Shown here: positions 22,084 to 30,676 of the stretch, piece after piece | Numbering within the stretch: the first letter of the stretch is position 1 | Layout: each line of letters opens with the position of its first letter | Source of the DNA: an uncultured Gemmatimonadales bacterium | GTDB taxonomy: Bacteria; Gemmatimonadota; Gemmatimonadetes; JACCXV01; JAHWKZ01 | Assembly: GCA_947259315.1 (NCBI GenBank) | Contig: CAMYLR010000003.1 | Coordinates: forward strand, 1-64,000 | Reading direction: 5' to 3' | DNA length: 64,000 bases | Notes under the pieces: model-generated | Told to the model about the DNA's origin: nothing | What the model saw: only the letters and a program-made list of their open reading frames with translations | The model's database searches: none | Program-made: the position numbers and the translations under genes

Positions 22084-22625
22084 GCGCGCGCTGGTTGTTC
22101 GTCGCGCTGCTGATCGGGACCCCGGTTTTGGCCCAGGAGCCGGAAGGTGTCTCCCCGTATGTGGGGTTGGAAGCGCGCGAGATCAAGGCGCTCGGGCCGG
22201 ACGAGATCGCGGCCTACGAGAATGGTGATGGAATGCGGTTCGCGCTAGCCGCGGAGCTCAATCACTACCCAGGTCCCAAGCACGTCATCGAGCTGTCTGG
22301 CGATCTCGAGCTCTCGGTAGAGCAGAAGACGCGGGTGGAACAGATTTTTGAAGCGATGCGCAAGAACGCGCGTGATCTGGGTGCCGAGATCATCACCGCT
22401 GAACGAGAGTTGGATGCGGCATTTGCGAGCGGGACGATCGATGAAGCCGAGCTACAGCGCCAAACCGTAATGATCGCCGAACTCCAGGGCCGGCTCCGCG
22501 CTACCCACTTGGCTGCTCATCTGACCACCCGCGCCGTTCTGACGCCGCAGCAGATCGAGCGTTACGATGAGTTACGGGGCTACGCGGGAGAGCACGATCC
22601 TGCGCACCATCATTCCTCGCACTAG
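22080..22625 (+). CDS. Periplasmic Spy/CpxP-like protein
   Basis: With ATG 22080 the protein is 181 residues with a signal peptide ending PVLA-Q. The mature part is mostly helical and contains LSVEQKTRVEQIFEAMRKNARDLGAEIITAERELD and LTPQQIERYDELRGY, the two-helix pattern of LTxxQ-type Spy/CpxP and heavy-metal-resistance proteins. It ends in a histidine-rich tail (EHDPAHHHSSH) that could bind metal. The alternative ATG 22065 gives a less compact signal peptide; 22080 overlaps the previous stop. The role is likely periplasmic chaperone or metal binding, by inference. Confidence 0.7.
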   Translation: MSARWLFVALLIGTPVLAQEPEGVSPYVGLEAREIKALGPDEIAAYENGDGMRFALAAELNHYPGPKHVIELSGDLELSVEQKTRVEQIFEAMRKNARDLGAEIITAERELDAAFASGTIDEAELQRQTVMIAELQGRLRATHLAAHLTTRAVLTPQQIERYDELRGYAGEHDPAHHHSSH

Positions 22626-22633
22626 GAGCTTCG

Positions 22634-23551
22634 CTACTCGGGTCCCTGCTCGGTGAACGCGGCGATCAGCTCCGCCGAGAGAAACAAGACCTCGGGTTTG
22701 TCCTTGCGCAGGACGACGCTCCCGTCGCCAAACACCTCGGAGTCATCCTCAACGCGCACCGGCTCACCGTACGCCGCGACCAGGGCGTCCCGGACACGCG
22801 GCTCCTCGGGCTTGCCAGTCAAGATCCAGACCAGTGCCAACTCGCCGTCTGCAAAAACCGCTTCGACTTTGCGCGGGAACCCGGCATAAGGGAACCCGAG
22901 GCAGTCGATCTGGACCTGTTTTTCGGGCTGATTCGGGAGGCCGGGAGGCGAGATCTCTCGTTCGACCGACCGCGCGCACTGGGGTACGAAGGTTTCGCGG
23001 ATTTCGTCGAGCGAAGCGCCAAAGACGAGATCAGGTGGCTTGTGCGCGGTTGCCGCCGCCGCCGGTGAACCCTGTTCCGTGATGATCGGCGTAGATCCGA
23101 GGAACGGATGCGAGTGCATATCGTTTGTACGTACGACCCACGCCACTTCGCCATCGATTACGACCGCGTCGTCCGGTCCCATGTGCCCGATGTAACCGGC
23201 GTACTCCATCGTTTCTTCTTCGGCGCTGAGAAGCGCAGTTACGTTCTCACCCCGAGCCTCGACCATCGCCAACCTGCCGTCGGCGAAACGCAGCACGAGC
23301 GTGTCGAGTTTCAAGCCATCCGGACTCGTATAGCTCCAGCAGATGAGCTCCGATTCGCGTTCGGCGGCGAGCGGGAGACGCGGCGCGCTGAGATCGAACG
23401 CGCTGATCGATCGGCAGTCAGGCCCGAGCGTCGCACGCGCGATCTCGACGCCATCGCCAAACGCCAGTCCGGACAAGGAGCCATCGAGTATTTGTGCCTG
23501 CGCTGCTCCTGTGGAGAGCGCGACAAAGAGTATCGCGTGGAAAAAACGCAT
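22634..23551 (-). CDS. Secreted protein of unknown function with internal duplication
   Basis: The 305-residue protein has a signal peptide (about 1-19, ending AAQA-Q). I do not recognise a family. It is built of two related halves: GLAFGDGVEIARATLGPDCRSI...ICWSY...RFADGRLAMVEA (about 28-98) and LVFGASLDEIRETFVPQCARSV...IDCLGFPYAGF...VFADGELALVWI (about 176-250). Each half holds a C...C pair about 30 residues apart that may form a disulfide in the periplasm. It converges on the Spy-like gene with a short gap. Confidence 0.65.
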   Translation of the reverse strand: MRFFHAILFVALSTGAAQAQILDGSLSGLAFGDGVEIARATLGPDCRSISAFDLSAPRLPLAAERESELICWSYTSPDGLKLDTLVLRFADGRLAMVEARGENVTALLSAEEETMEYAGYIGHMGPDDAVVIDGEVAWVVRTNDMHSHPFLGSTPIITEQGSPAAAATAHKPPDLVFGASLDEIRETFVPQCARSVEREISPPGLPNQPEKQVQIDCLGFPYAGFPRKVEAVFADGELALVWILTGKPEEPRVRDALVAAYGEPVRVEDDSEVFGDGSVVLRKDKPEVLFLSAELIAAFTEQGPE

Positions 23552-23610
23552 GGTCGGTAGGCAGTACGGTAATCCCGCGACGAGGGTTTCAGCCAGCCGA
23601 GCGGATTGTG

Positions 23611-24933
23611 CTATGGTGTCGCACCGCTCGCGTCTCGGGCGGCCCGAACCCAGACCCGCACCCTCGGCGGGTAGACGGGCTGCGCGGAAACACCGCGCAG
23701 TTGTGCAACGAGCTGGGACGGATCAGCGGCTGCCAGCTCGGTGATCGTAGAAACCCCGGCGGCTTCCAGTCGCTTCGCGTTCTCGCTTCCGATCCCTTGC
23801 AGAACGGTCAGCTGAGCGCGATCGACCCAGACGCGAGCGGTTTCGAACGAGAGACCGGTTTGGGCCGCCACCGATGCTGCATCCGACTCGGCCAGGGTGA
23901 ACATGTCGTACCCGGCGTGTTCGAGTGCGGACGACGAAACATTTTGGGAATCGACCAACCGCGGCGTCATCGACGAGATCGTGTAGTGCTCCATGCCGAG
24001 CAAAACGAGCGCCGAGAACACGATCGCTAGAACAGCCGCTAGCCCGACGATGGTATAAGACGCTGGTTTGGTATCACCGCGATCGGGCGCCGCCAGCCCG
24101 CCCACCACCAGCCCCTGATAGACGGCGAATCCCTCAAGCGCGAACACCGGAAAGCCAAAGAACCCCAACAGTGGCATCTCGAAGAGCTTCAGCTCCTCGA
24201 GTCCCGGGACGGTGTATATCCATTTCCCGCGCGCGCCGACGTTGTAGAGCTCCCACAGGAGCCCGATCATCATTCCGCCGACAAGCAGGCGCAGCATACG
24301 GGCCGGCTGACGACGCTCCAGATCGGCCAGCAACGACCGCTCGGGATCACGCCGATAGACCCAGGGGTCGACCAGCAGCAGACCGCCTGCCCAGACGAGT
24401 GGGAAAAGGAAGGTGGGCCAGACGAGCGGCGCGAGCAGCGCCACCGCGCCGATCAACTGGATCGCGTAGAGCTGAGAGGCTTTGAGGACGCGACTGGGTG
24501 GTGGGTGGCCCGCGTTCTCGGATCCGCCGAGCGCCCGCTCAACCAGGAAGATCGCCGGGAGAACGGTTGCGAACGAAAGCCCGATGCCCGCCCACCGCGC
24601 CACCGGGTCATCGGGTACGAAGACGTAGTACCAGTTCTCGAGTCGAAAGTTGAGCAGCTCGAAGAAGAGCCAGAAGGGCACCGACCACGCCAACATCGAG
24701 AGGATGGCGTTTGGCCGGGCCATAAAAAAGAGGCGGCCGCCACCCCTGAGAGCGGCGACCGCATCCAGCATGAGCAGCGTGGGGAACCACGCTAGCGGGT
24801 AATACCACGTCGCGAACGGTTCGGTTCCGGCCCGCATCGCGACGCTGACAACAACGAGCGTGAGTCCACCCGTCGCGAGCGCTGCGAAAGAGGCAGCCCG
24901 GCCGTTGATGATCTTAGTCGGTGGTCGCTGCAA
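23611..24933 (-). CDS. Membrane protein with C-terminal helix-hairpin-helix domain
   Basis: From TTG 24933 the protein is 440 residues. The first 330 hold about 8-9 membrane helices with polar motifs inside (WLFFELLNFRLENWYY; LLWELYNVGARGKWIY), repeated in form in both halves. The last 100 residues are soluble and contain LTVLQGIGSENAKRLEAAGVSTITELAAADPSQLVAQL, a helix-hairpin-helix like those of DNA-binding or DUF4332 proteins, preceded by a weaker copy (LEHAGYDMFTLAESDAASVAAQTGL). This pairing is unusual. An ATG at 25014 gives a longer, non-membrane N-terminus; TTG 24933 is preferred because it starts just before the first helix and a TATAAT lies just upstream. Confidence 0.65.
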   Translation of the reverse strand: MQRPPTKIINGRAASFAALATGGLTLVVVSVAMRAGTEPFATWYYPLAWFPTLLMLDAVAALRGGGRLFFMARPNAILSMLAWSVPFWLFFELLNFRLENWYYVFVPDDPVARWAGIGLSFATVLPAIFLVERALGGSENAGHPPPSRVLKASQLYAIQLIGAVALLAPLVWPTFLFPLVWAGGLLLVDPWVYRRDPERSLLADLERRQPARMLRLLVGGMMIGLLWELYNVGARGKWIYTVPGLEELKLFEMPLLGFFGFPVFALEGFAVYQGLVVGGLAAPDRGDTKPASYTIVGLAAVLAIVFSALVLLGMEHYTISSMTPRLVDSQNVSSSALEHAGYDMFTLAESDAASVAAQTGLSFETARVWVDRAQLTVLQGIGSENAKRLEAAGVSTITELAAADPSQLVAQLRGVSAQPVYPPRVRVWVRAARDASGATP

Positions 24934-24946
24934 GCATGGGTTGGCA

Positions 24947-24952
24947 ATTATA
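24947..24952 (-). promoter_or_regulatory. Candidate -10 box TATAAT
   Basis: On the minus strand the perfect hexamer TATAAT lies 13 bases before the TTG at 24933. The -35 region 17 bases further up (TGCACA) is only a weak match. If used, the transcript would have a very short or absent leader. Confidence 0.4.
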
Positions 24953-25060
24953 CGCGAACGATTGGACGCTGTGCACGGAGGGGGGTTGCAAACGCAAGAC
25001 GGCGGCTTGGCCATCGATAACTGGCCAAACCGCCCGTCGCTGCCAGCGTGAGTTGTGGGC

Positions 25061-25249
25061 CTAGCTCATTTCCAGCTGGAGCCGGATCTCGTCGCTGTCG
25101 ACCACAGCTGGCTGTGACTCTACGCCAATTACCGTGATCGGGCCGAGCTCAGCACTCGCGTTCGACGGGGGCGAAAAAGTCATCGCCAGCAACGTCGAGA
25201 TCGAGAGCACGTAGAACGTCACTGCCAGTAACGTGATAGTCGCGCGCAT
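25061..25249 (-). CDS. Small exported or membrane peptide, copy A
   Basis: The 62-residue mini-protein starts at ATG 25249 with GGAGATCTACA directly upstream; a longer frame to 25312 lacks a good ribosome site. It has a hydrophobic N-terminal segment (LLAVTFYVLSISTLLAMTF) that may be a signal or anchor, then an acidic tail containing LGPITVIGVE and DSD. It is a clear paralogue of the gene at 25326-25523, sharing [AV]TFY, S-I, LLAMT, GP-TVI-VE and DSD. I do not recognise the family; no leader-peptide GG motif or immunity gene is visible. Confidence 0.65.
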   Translation of the reverse strand: MRATITLLAVTFYVLSISTLLAMTFSPPSNASAELGPITVIGVESQPAVVDSDEIRLQLEMS

Positions 25250-25325
25250 TGTAGATCTCCTCTCGAATCGGTTCATCGCTTTCCTGGCCCTTTGGATATC
25301 GCGGGTTCGCATTTGGTTGGAAGCC

Positions 25326-25523
25326 CTAGCTGATTTCTTTGGCCCGCTGAGTCCCGTCGCTGTCGGCCACCGTTGCCGGCGCTTCGACCGCGATGACCGT
25401 GACCGGTCCGAACTCGACCGTGGGCCCGGCCGCGGGGTTCGTCGGGGGCGCCGTCATCGCTAGCAGGGCGACAATCGAGGCGCTGTAGAACGTCGCGGCT
25501 AGAAAAGAACGGATCGCATGCAT
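25326..25523 (-). CDS. Small exported or membrane peptide, copy B
   Basis: The 65-residue mini-protein starts at ATG 25523 with GAGGAGATACCCA upstream. Layout matches copy A: hydrophobic N-terminus (FLAATFYSASIVALLAMT), a short proline/alanine stretch, FGPVTVIAVE, and DSDG near the end. The leader region TCGAGAGGAGAT is shared with copy A, so coding sequence and ribosome site were duplicated together. The two copies are in the same direction, 76 bases apart. Function unknown. Confidence 0.65.
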   Translation of the reverse strand: MHAIRSFLAATFYSASIVALLAMTAPPTNPAAGPTVEFGPVTVIAVEAPATVADSDGTQRAKEIS

Positions 25524-25634
25524 TGGGTATCTCCTCTCGATGGTTATCACTGGTTCCTGTCAACCCCTACGCATGACGACATCGGTTGGTTTCAGACGGT
25601 TTTCAGTTTCTCTTGGACCGCGGAATCGCCGCCG

Positions 25635-26714
25635 TCATTCCCCCAGGTGGGCGCGGATCGGAGGGCCGAACATTTCGGGGTGCAGAAGGAACGAGTCGTG
25701 ACCGGTGTCGACATCGATCATCTGCACGTCGGCGGGTCGCTCGGCATCAACAAACGCCTCGGCGAGCTCTTCGATCTCGAAAGGTGGGATCAGAACATCC
25801 GTTTCGACGCCGATAATCAGCGCGGCAGCGGTGATTCGTGACACCGCCTCCGTGAGGCTCCCGCGCCTGCGACTCAGATCGTGGAGGTCCATAGCCCGGG
25901 ACAGGTAAAGGTACGAGTTGGCGTCGTAGCTCTGGGGGTACTTCTGGCCCTGGTGTTGGAGGTACGACTCGATATCGAACCGACCGTCAAAGGAGAACAG
26001 CTTGCCATCCCGCCAACTGCGTCCGAAGCGGCGCGTCCATTCGAGATCCGAGCGGTACGAGATGGTGCCGATCTCCCGGGCCAGCGACAGGCCGGCCTCC
26101 GGCTGACCATGGTCGTAGTAATCACCCCCGCGCCAGGCGGGATCGAGCATCACCGCTCGGCGCTGGACTCGTCGCAGTGCGATCGCGTACGGATGAGTCA
26201 TGCCGGAGGCGCTGATGGCGATCAAGCGCTCGACGGTGTCCGGGAACATCGTCGCGTACTCGAGCGCCACCATGCCGCCCATCGACGATCCGACGACCGC
26301 TCGCAGACGATCAACGCCGAGATGCTCGAGGAGCGAATGCTGGAGGCTAGCGATGTCGCGCAGCGTGATGATCGGGAAATCGAGCCGATAGCGTTCGCCG
26401 GTGTTGGGGTTGATCGACGCCGGGCCAGTCGACCCGTAGCAACCACCGAGAACATTTGCACAAACGACAAACCAGCGCTCCGTGTCGATCGCCTTCCCCG
26501 GCCCGACCATCGCTTCCCACCAGCCGGGCTCGTCCTCGGGGCCGTGGCTGGTGGCGTGCGCGCTTGGCGAGAGCCCGGTCGTAAGCAGCAAGGCGTTCCC
26601 GTTCTCGTGCCGGCCCCACGTTTCGTAGGCGGTGACCGGGGATTCAATCGTCGCACGCGACTCGGTCTCAAACGGACCGGGGTGGGTCCAGTGCTGTCTA
26701 TACGGCTCGGACAT
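25635..26714 (-). CDS. metX: Homoserine O-acetyltransferase-like MetX
   Basis: The 359-residue alpha/beta hydrolase-fold acyltransferase shows the MetX blocks: LLTTGLSPSAHA, WFVVCANVLGGCYGSTGP, the nucleophile elbow GSSMGGM (S144), IAISASGMTHPYAIALRRVQR, and the acid and base D306 (GVETDVLIP) and H339 (DTGHDSFLLHPE). It would transfer acetyl from acetyl-CoA to homoserine, making the substrate of a transsulfuration enzyme such as that at 44654. Some relatives act on serine or use succinyl-CoA, and I cannot settle that by eye. It is divergent from nadE over a short promoter region. Confidence 0.88.
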   Translation of the reverse strand: MSEPYRQHWTHPGPFETESRATIESPVTAYETWGRHENGNALLLTTGLSPSAHATSHGPEDEPGWWEAMVGPGKAIDTERWFVVCANVLGGCYGSTGPASINPNTGERYRLDFPIITLRDIASLQHSLLEHLGVDRLRAVVGSSMGGMVALEYATMFPDTVERLIAISASGMTHPYAIALRRVQRRAVMLDPAWRGGDYYDHGQPEAGLSLAREIGTISYRSDLEWTRRFGRSWRDGKLFSFDGRFDIESYLQHQGQKYPQSYDANSYLYLSRAMDLHDLSRRRGSLTEAVSRITAAALIIGVETDVLIPPFEIEELAEAFVDAERPADVQMIDVDTGHDSFLLHPEMFGPPIRAHLGE

Positions 26715-26785
26715 GACGCCATTCTAGCGCCGGTCCGGGGGTCGTCAAACGGTCCAGGCCCGGTCCGTGCATTAGATTTGTGATT

Positions 26786-28519
26786 ATGATGCCATTTCGT
26801 ATCGCGCTGGCGCAGATCAACACCGCCGTGGGGGACTTAGAGGGCAACCTGACTCTTCTGCGGCGCTGGCTTGATCGGGCCCGGGCTCATTGCCCGGATG
26901 TGGTGGTTTTTCCCGAACTCGCGATCAGCGGCTATCCGCCGGAGGACTTGCTGCTCAAGCCGTCCTTCTTGACGGCCGTGCGCGAGACGCTCGAAGAACT
27001 TGCCGGGGACGTCGATGATACCGTCGTATTGGTCGGGTTCCCCGATCGAGAGGCGGATGTCTACAACGCGGCCGCCGTCATTCGGGACGGAGCCGTGCGC
27101 CACATCTATCGCAAACGGTATCTCCCCAATTACGGGGTGTTTGACGAAAACCGCTACTTCCGGCGCGGTGACACGATTCCGGTCTATCAGCTTGGTGACG
27201 TCAGGTTCGGGGTAAACATCTGCGAGGACATCTGGTACCCCGGCGAGCCACTGACATCACAGGCACAGGTCGGGCACGCCCAACTGGCGATCAACCTTTC
27301 GGCCTCGCCATACCACGCCGGTAAAGGTCACGATCGGGAACGAATGTTGACCACCCGAGCCGAGGACAACGCGATCGTGGTGGCTTACTGCAATCTGGTC
27401 GGCGGCCAGGACGAGTTGATCTTCGACGGCCAGTCATTGGTCGCCGATGAGGACGGGGATCTCATGGCACGCGGTAGTGCCTTCGATGAGGATCTGATCG
27501 TCGTTGACCTCCAGCTCGAGCGCGTGTTTCACGAGCGGCTTCACGATCCACGGCGGCGGAAGTTCCGCGACGAGGGGCGGGGGCACGCGCCGGTCGTCGA
27601 GTGCATCGATCTGGGCCCAAGGCGCTCCGAGAAGCGCGACTCAGTCAGCCCGACGGTAACCGGGCTCCTCTCTCGGCCGCAGGAGATCTTAGCCGCGGTG
27701 ACACTCGGGGTGGCCGACTATTTCACCAAGAACGGGTTTCGAGACGCGGTGATCGGCGTATCGGGTGGCATTGACTCGGCGGTAACCGCCGCGATCGCCG
27801 CGCGAGCTTTGGGTCCCGAGAGGGTCCACGGCTACTACATGCCATCCTCGTACTCGAGCCAGGAAAGCCAAGCCGGGGCGGAAGCGTTGTGCCGGAACCT
27901 GGGCATCGCTTATGACGAGATCGAGATCGGTTCCGTGTTCGAGTCGTTCTTGACAGCACTCGCCCCCAGCTTTGACGGAACCCCGGCCGATGCTACCGAG
28001 GAGAACCTGCAGGCGCGGATTCGCGGCAACTTATTGATGGCGCTCTCCAACAAGCGTGGGTGGCTCGTCCTCGCACCCGGCAACAAGAGCGAGCTGTCGG
28101 TCGGTTACTGCACGCTGTATGGTGACATGGTGGGCGGATTCGCGGTTCTCAAGGATCTCTACAAGAGCGATGTCTACGCCGTGGCGCGCGAGATCAACGA
28201 CCAATCCGGTCGAGAGCTGATACCGCAAGCGGTTATCGACCGGCTACCGACCGCTGAGCTGAAGCCCGATCAGTTGGACCAAGACACGCTGCCACCGTAC
28301 GACGAGCTGGACCAGATTCTCGAGGCGTACATCGAGCGTGATTTGGGTACCCAGGAGATCGTCGCGCTGGGGCACACCGAGGAAACCGTACGCTGGGTCG
28401 TGGACGCGGTCGACCGCAACGAGTACAAACGGCGGCAAGCGCCGCCGGGGATCAAGATCACCACCCGCGCGTTTGGCAAGGACCGCCGCATGCCGATCAC
28501 CAACCGCTACCGCAGCTAG
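26786..28519 (+). CDS. nadE: Glutamine-dependent NAD+ synthetase
   Basis: The two-domain enzyme is about 577 residues. The N-terminal nitrilase-type amidase has the catalytic triad context ELAISGYPPEDLL (Glu), RKRYLPNYGVFDE (Lys) and GVNICEDIWYPG (Cys). The C-terminal ATP-dependent synthetase begins with the PP-loop GVSGGIDSAVTAAIAA and has GNLLMALSNKRGWLVLAPGNKSELSVGYCTLYGDMVGG. It amidates deamido-NAD+ using ammonia channelled from glutamine. The ATG at 26786 follows no clear Shine-Dalgarno; ATG 26789 is equally possible. Its stop overlaps that of the convergent exchanger (CTAG at 28516-28519). Confidence 0.96.
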   Translation: MMPFRIALAQINTAVGDLEGNLTLLRRWLDRARAHCPDVVVFPELAISGYPPEDLLLKPSFLTAVRETLEELAGDVDDTVVLVGFPDREADVYNAAAVIRDGAVRHIYRKRYLPNYGVFDENRYFRRGDTIPVYQLGDVRFGVNICEDIWYPGEPLTSQAQVGHAQLAINLSASPYHAGKGHDRERMLTTRAEDNAIVVAYCNLVGGQDELIFDGQSLVADEDGDLMARGSAFDEDLIVVDLQLERVFHERLHDPRRRKFRDEGRGHAPVVECIDLGPRRSEKRDSVSPTVTGLLSRPQEILAAVTLGVADYFTKNGFRDAVIGVSGGIDSAVTAAIAARALGPERVHGYYMPSSYSSQESQAGAEALCRNLGIAYDEIEIGSVFESFLTALAPSFDGTPADATEENLQARIRGNLLMALSNKRGWLVLAPGNKSELSVGYCTLYGDMVGGFAVLKDLYKSDVYAVAREINDQSGRELIPQAVIDRLPTAELKPDQLDQDTLPPYDELDQILEAYIERDLGTQEIVALGHTEETVRWVVDAVDRNEYKRRQAPPGIKITTRAFGKDRRMPITNRYRS

Positions 28520-29718
28520 GTCCTGTTACCCAACCCCTTTGGACCGCTCCGCAGGATCGCCACCACGTGATGGCGGTAATGGAACCCCCAGATCACAGTG
28601 AATAGCAGGTAGACGACCGCGACCTGCATCCGCAGCGCGGGGATGATCAGCTGCGTCGCGAACGGGACGAACAACAGCAGCGCCTGCCACCAGGTGAGGC
28701 GGCGGTCGGAGAGCATCACGGCGGCGAACAGCGACTGGGCCGCGGTCAGGAAGATCTCGTGCTGCTGCTGGAGGTCGAGTGACAGCGCCTGGATGCGCCC
28801 GGCCGAGATCGAATAGACGATCGAGATCGTGCCGATCAGCAGTGTCCACTGATTGACCTTGGACGATATCAACGCCGAGAGCGCCATCGTCGCATGGCCA
28901 CGGACGGTCCAGATCGCGGCGATGATGAACTCAGGCGCCTCGGACGCGAGCGGTGCTACCCACTGGACGAGCAGAAACTCGTCGATCCCGAATTCGTGCC
29001 CGGTGTCGATCAATGCCTCGGCGAACGGCTCAGCAGCCAGAAAGATGATCGACCCGGAGAACGCGAACAGACCCGCGTTGCAGCACAATCTCCAGATACG
29101 TGGCAGCCGGCTCAGCATCAAGGCCGGTCCAACCAAGTCCGGCTCCTCCGCGCCGAGCGCGCCAGTTCGGTACAAGTACCAGGCGAAGAGACCGATCAAC
29201 ACGACCGTGTCGAGCCACCAGAACGAACCCACGGCTGCAATCACGAAGGCGTACAGCGTGGCCATGGCGAGAAACCAAACCGCGATCTGGTCGCTCGGAG
29301 CCAGCTCGATTCCTCGCTTCCGCCAACGGGCCCAGAAAAGCCACACCACGAGCGGCCAGCCGAGGCCGACGAGGAGCCGGTTGGCGCCGGTCATATTGGC
29401 CGCGGCGTAGTGGCCGTAGACGGGATCTTCGGCCGCTCGCCAGGCGAAGTAGAGGTCTACCGCGTACTCCGGAAGAATGGCGATCAGCGCGAGAATGGCG
29501 AGCGCCAGGGCCTGGCTGATCTCCATTTGCACGACTTCCGCGGCCCACGAGAGCAGGAACGCCGCACCGAGGATCCCAGCCCCAAAGACGAGCGCCTCGA
29601 TCGGCGCAGAGGCGTGCACGTCGGTTAGCCGGAAGATGAGCGATGGGATGGTGAGCGCGATCGCGCCATCGAGCCAGGCGATGCTGAGCCACGGCCTCGG
29701 TCCCTGGTAGTCGCTCAC
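28516..29718 (-). CDS. Sodium/calcium exchanger family protein
   Basis: The 400-residue membrane protein has about 10-11 helices with the two inverted alpha-repeats of CaCA exchangers: one in EISQALALAILALIAILPEYAVDLYFAW, the other in PLASEAPEFIIAAIWTVRGHATMALSALISSKVNQW. Acidic residues in P-E motifs (LPEY, APEF) are the expected cation ligands. It would move Ca2+ or a similar cation against Na+ or H+. The GTG start overlaps the stop of the upstream hydrolase (GTGA). Direction and ion specificity are not decidable from sequence. Confidence 0.85.
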   Translation of the reverse strand: MSDYQGPRPWLSIAWLDGAIALTIPSLIFRLTDVHASAPIEALVFGAGILGAAFLLSWAAEVVQMEISQALALAILALIAILPEYAVDLYFAWRAAEDPVYGHYAAANMTGANRLLVGLGWPLVVWLFWARWRKRGIELAPSDQIAVWFLAMATLYAFVIAAVGSFWWLDTVVLIGLFAWYLYRTGALGAEEPDLVGPALMLSRLPRIWRLCCNAGLFAFSGSIIFLAAEPFAEALIDTGHEFGIDEFLLVQWVAPLASEAPEFIIAAIWTVRGHATMALSALISSKVNQWTLLIGTISIVYSISAGRIQALSLDLQQQHEIFLTAAQSLFAAVMLSDRRLTWWQALLLFVPFATQLIIPALRMQVAVVYLLFTVIWGFHYRHHVVAILRSGPKGLGNRT

Positions 29719-30671
29719 GGCGTATCGCCAGGGCCCTCGGCAGCCCACCACCGCTGAATCTCAGCAGCCACCGTATCCGGTGCGTCGACGTGCGGCCACC
29801 GAGCGGTGCCTGGGACGACCTGCTGGGTGATATCTGGGCGTACGGAGTGATAATGCTCGGGCGCCAGTGGGTTGGCGCGCGCTTCGGAGCCCCAGAGAAT
29901 GAGCGTGGGGGCGCCGAGGCGAGCCAGCGCCGGCCGCGCATCCCACGCGAGATCGCCGCTCCACAGCGACCAGAGCGCCCAGCGGCCCCCGGGCTGCCGG
30001 GCCGATCGCGAGAGCTGCTCCGCCCGGGCCTCCAGATCGGACGGCTCGACCGTCAGCGCCCCGCGGAGTGACGCCTTTCGCCATGCCGGGCTGGCATGCC
30101 ACCAGTGATAGGCTGCCCCGAGCGGCGAACGAAGACCTTGGTACACCAAGGGGCGCCATGTTGGCGCCTCGATCAGTTCGGGGCCCTCCGCTTCGGGTGG
30201 CGCCAGCATGACAATGCCCGAGACGAGGTTTCCAAGCCGCACCGCCGCTTCGGTCGCGTAGGCAGCTGACAGGCCACAGCCGATCACAAGCGTGGGTCGG
30301 TCGATGACGTGACGCACGAACTCGACGATGGCATCGAAGAAGAAATCCGGACCGTAGCGCATCGACGGTCGGCCCGAGCGGCCAAATCCCGGCAAGTCGA
30401 CGGTGTAGATGGTGAACTCCTCTTCGAGTCGATCGCCGAGTGGAGCCATCTCCAGTCCAGACGCGCCAGTGTACAGGTCGTGGAGCAACAGTGCCGGCGC
30501 TCCATCGCCCCGTGTGGTGTGAAAAATCTCGGCGTGCCGCCAGCCATAACGATCGGGCCGACCGGGTGGCGGTGGTGGAGGCTCTGGTGGTCGGGCGATT
30601 GCGGCTCGGGCGGTGACGGCTGCCGCTGTGGCGGCGAGGATCCCGCCGATCGTCTTTCGCCCCCGGCCCAC
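29715..30671 (-). CDS. Alpha/beta-fold hydrolase with N-terminal signal anchor
   Basis: The 318-residue protein has an N-terminal Gly/Ala-rich hydrophobic segment followed by PPEPPPPPPG, so it may be anchored or exported. The fold is clear: LLLHDLYTGAS (oxyanion region), VDLPGFGRSGRP, the elbow-like GCGLSAAYA, an acid region ILWGSEARANPL and a histidine in RWPHVDAPDTVA. The nucleophile position in GCGLSA is unusual, because the canonical GxSxG is not exact. GTG start. It lies between the DUF6941-like gene and the exchanger, on one strand. Substrate unknown. Confidence 0.75.
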   Translation of the reverse strand: MGRGRKTIGGILAATAAAVTARAAIARPPEPPPPPPGRPDRYGWRHAEIFHTTRGDGAPALLLHDLYTGASGLEMAPLGDRLEEEFTIYTVDLPGFGRSGRPSMRYGPDFFFDAIVEFVRHVIDRPTLVIGCGLSAAYATEAAVRLGNLVSGIVMLAPPEAEGPELIEAPTWRPLVYQGLRSPLGAAYHWWHASPAWRKASLRGALTVEPSDLEARAEQLSRSARQPGGRWALWSLWSGDLAWDARPALARLGAPTLILWGSEARANPLAPEHYHSVRPDITQQVVPGTARWPHVDAPDTVAAEIQRWWAAEGPGDTP

Positions 30672-30676
30672 TAGCG

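Noticed and set aside
25635-26714. SAM or S-box riboswitch before metX
   Set aside because: Only about 70 bases separate metX from nadE, too short and without matching structure.
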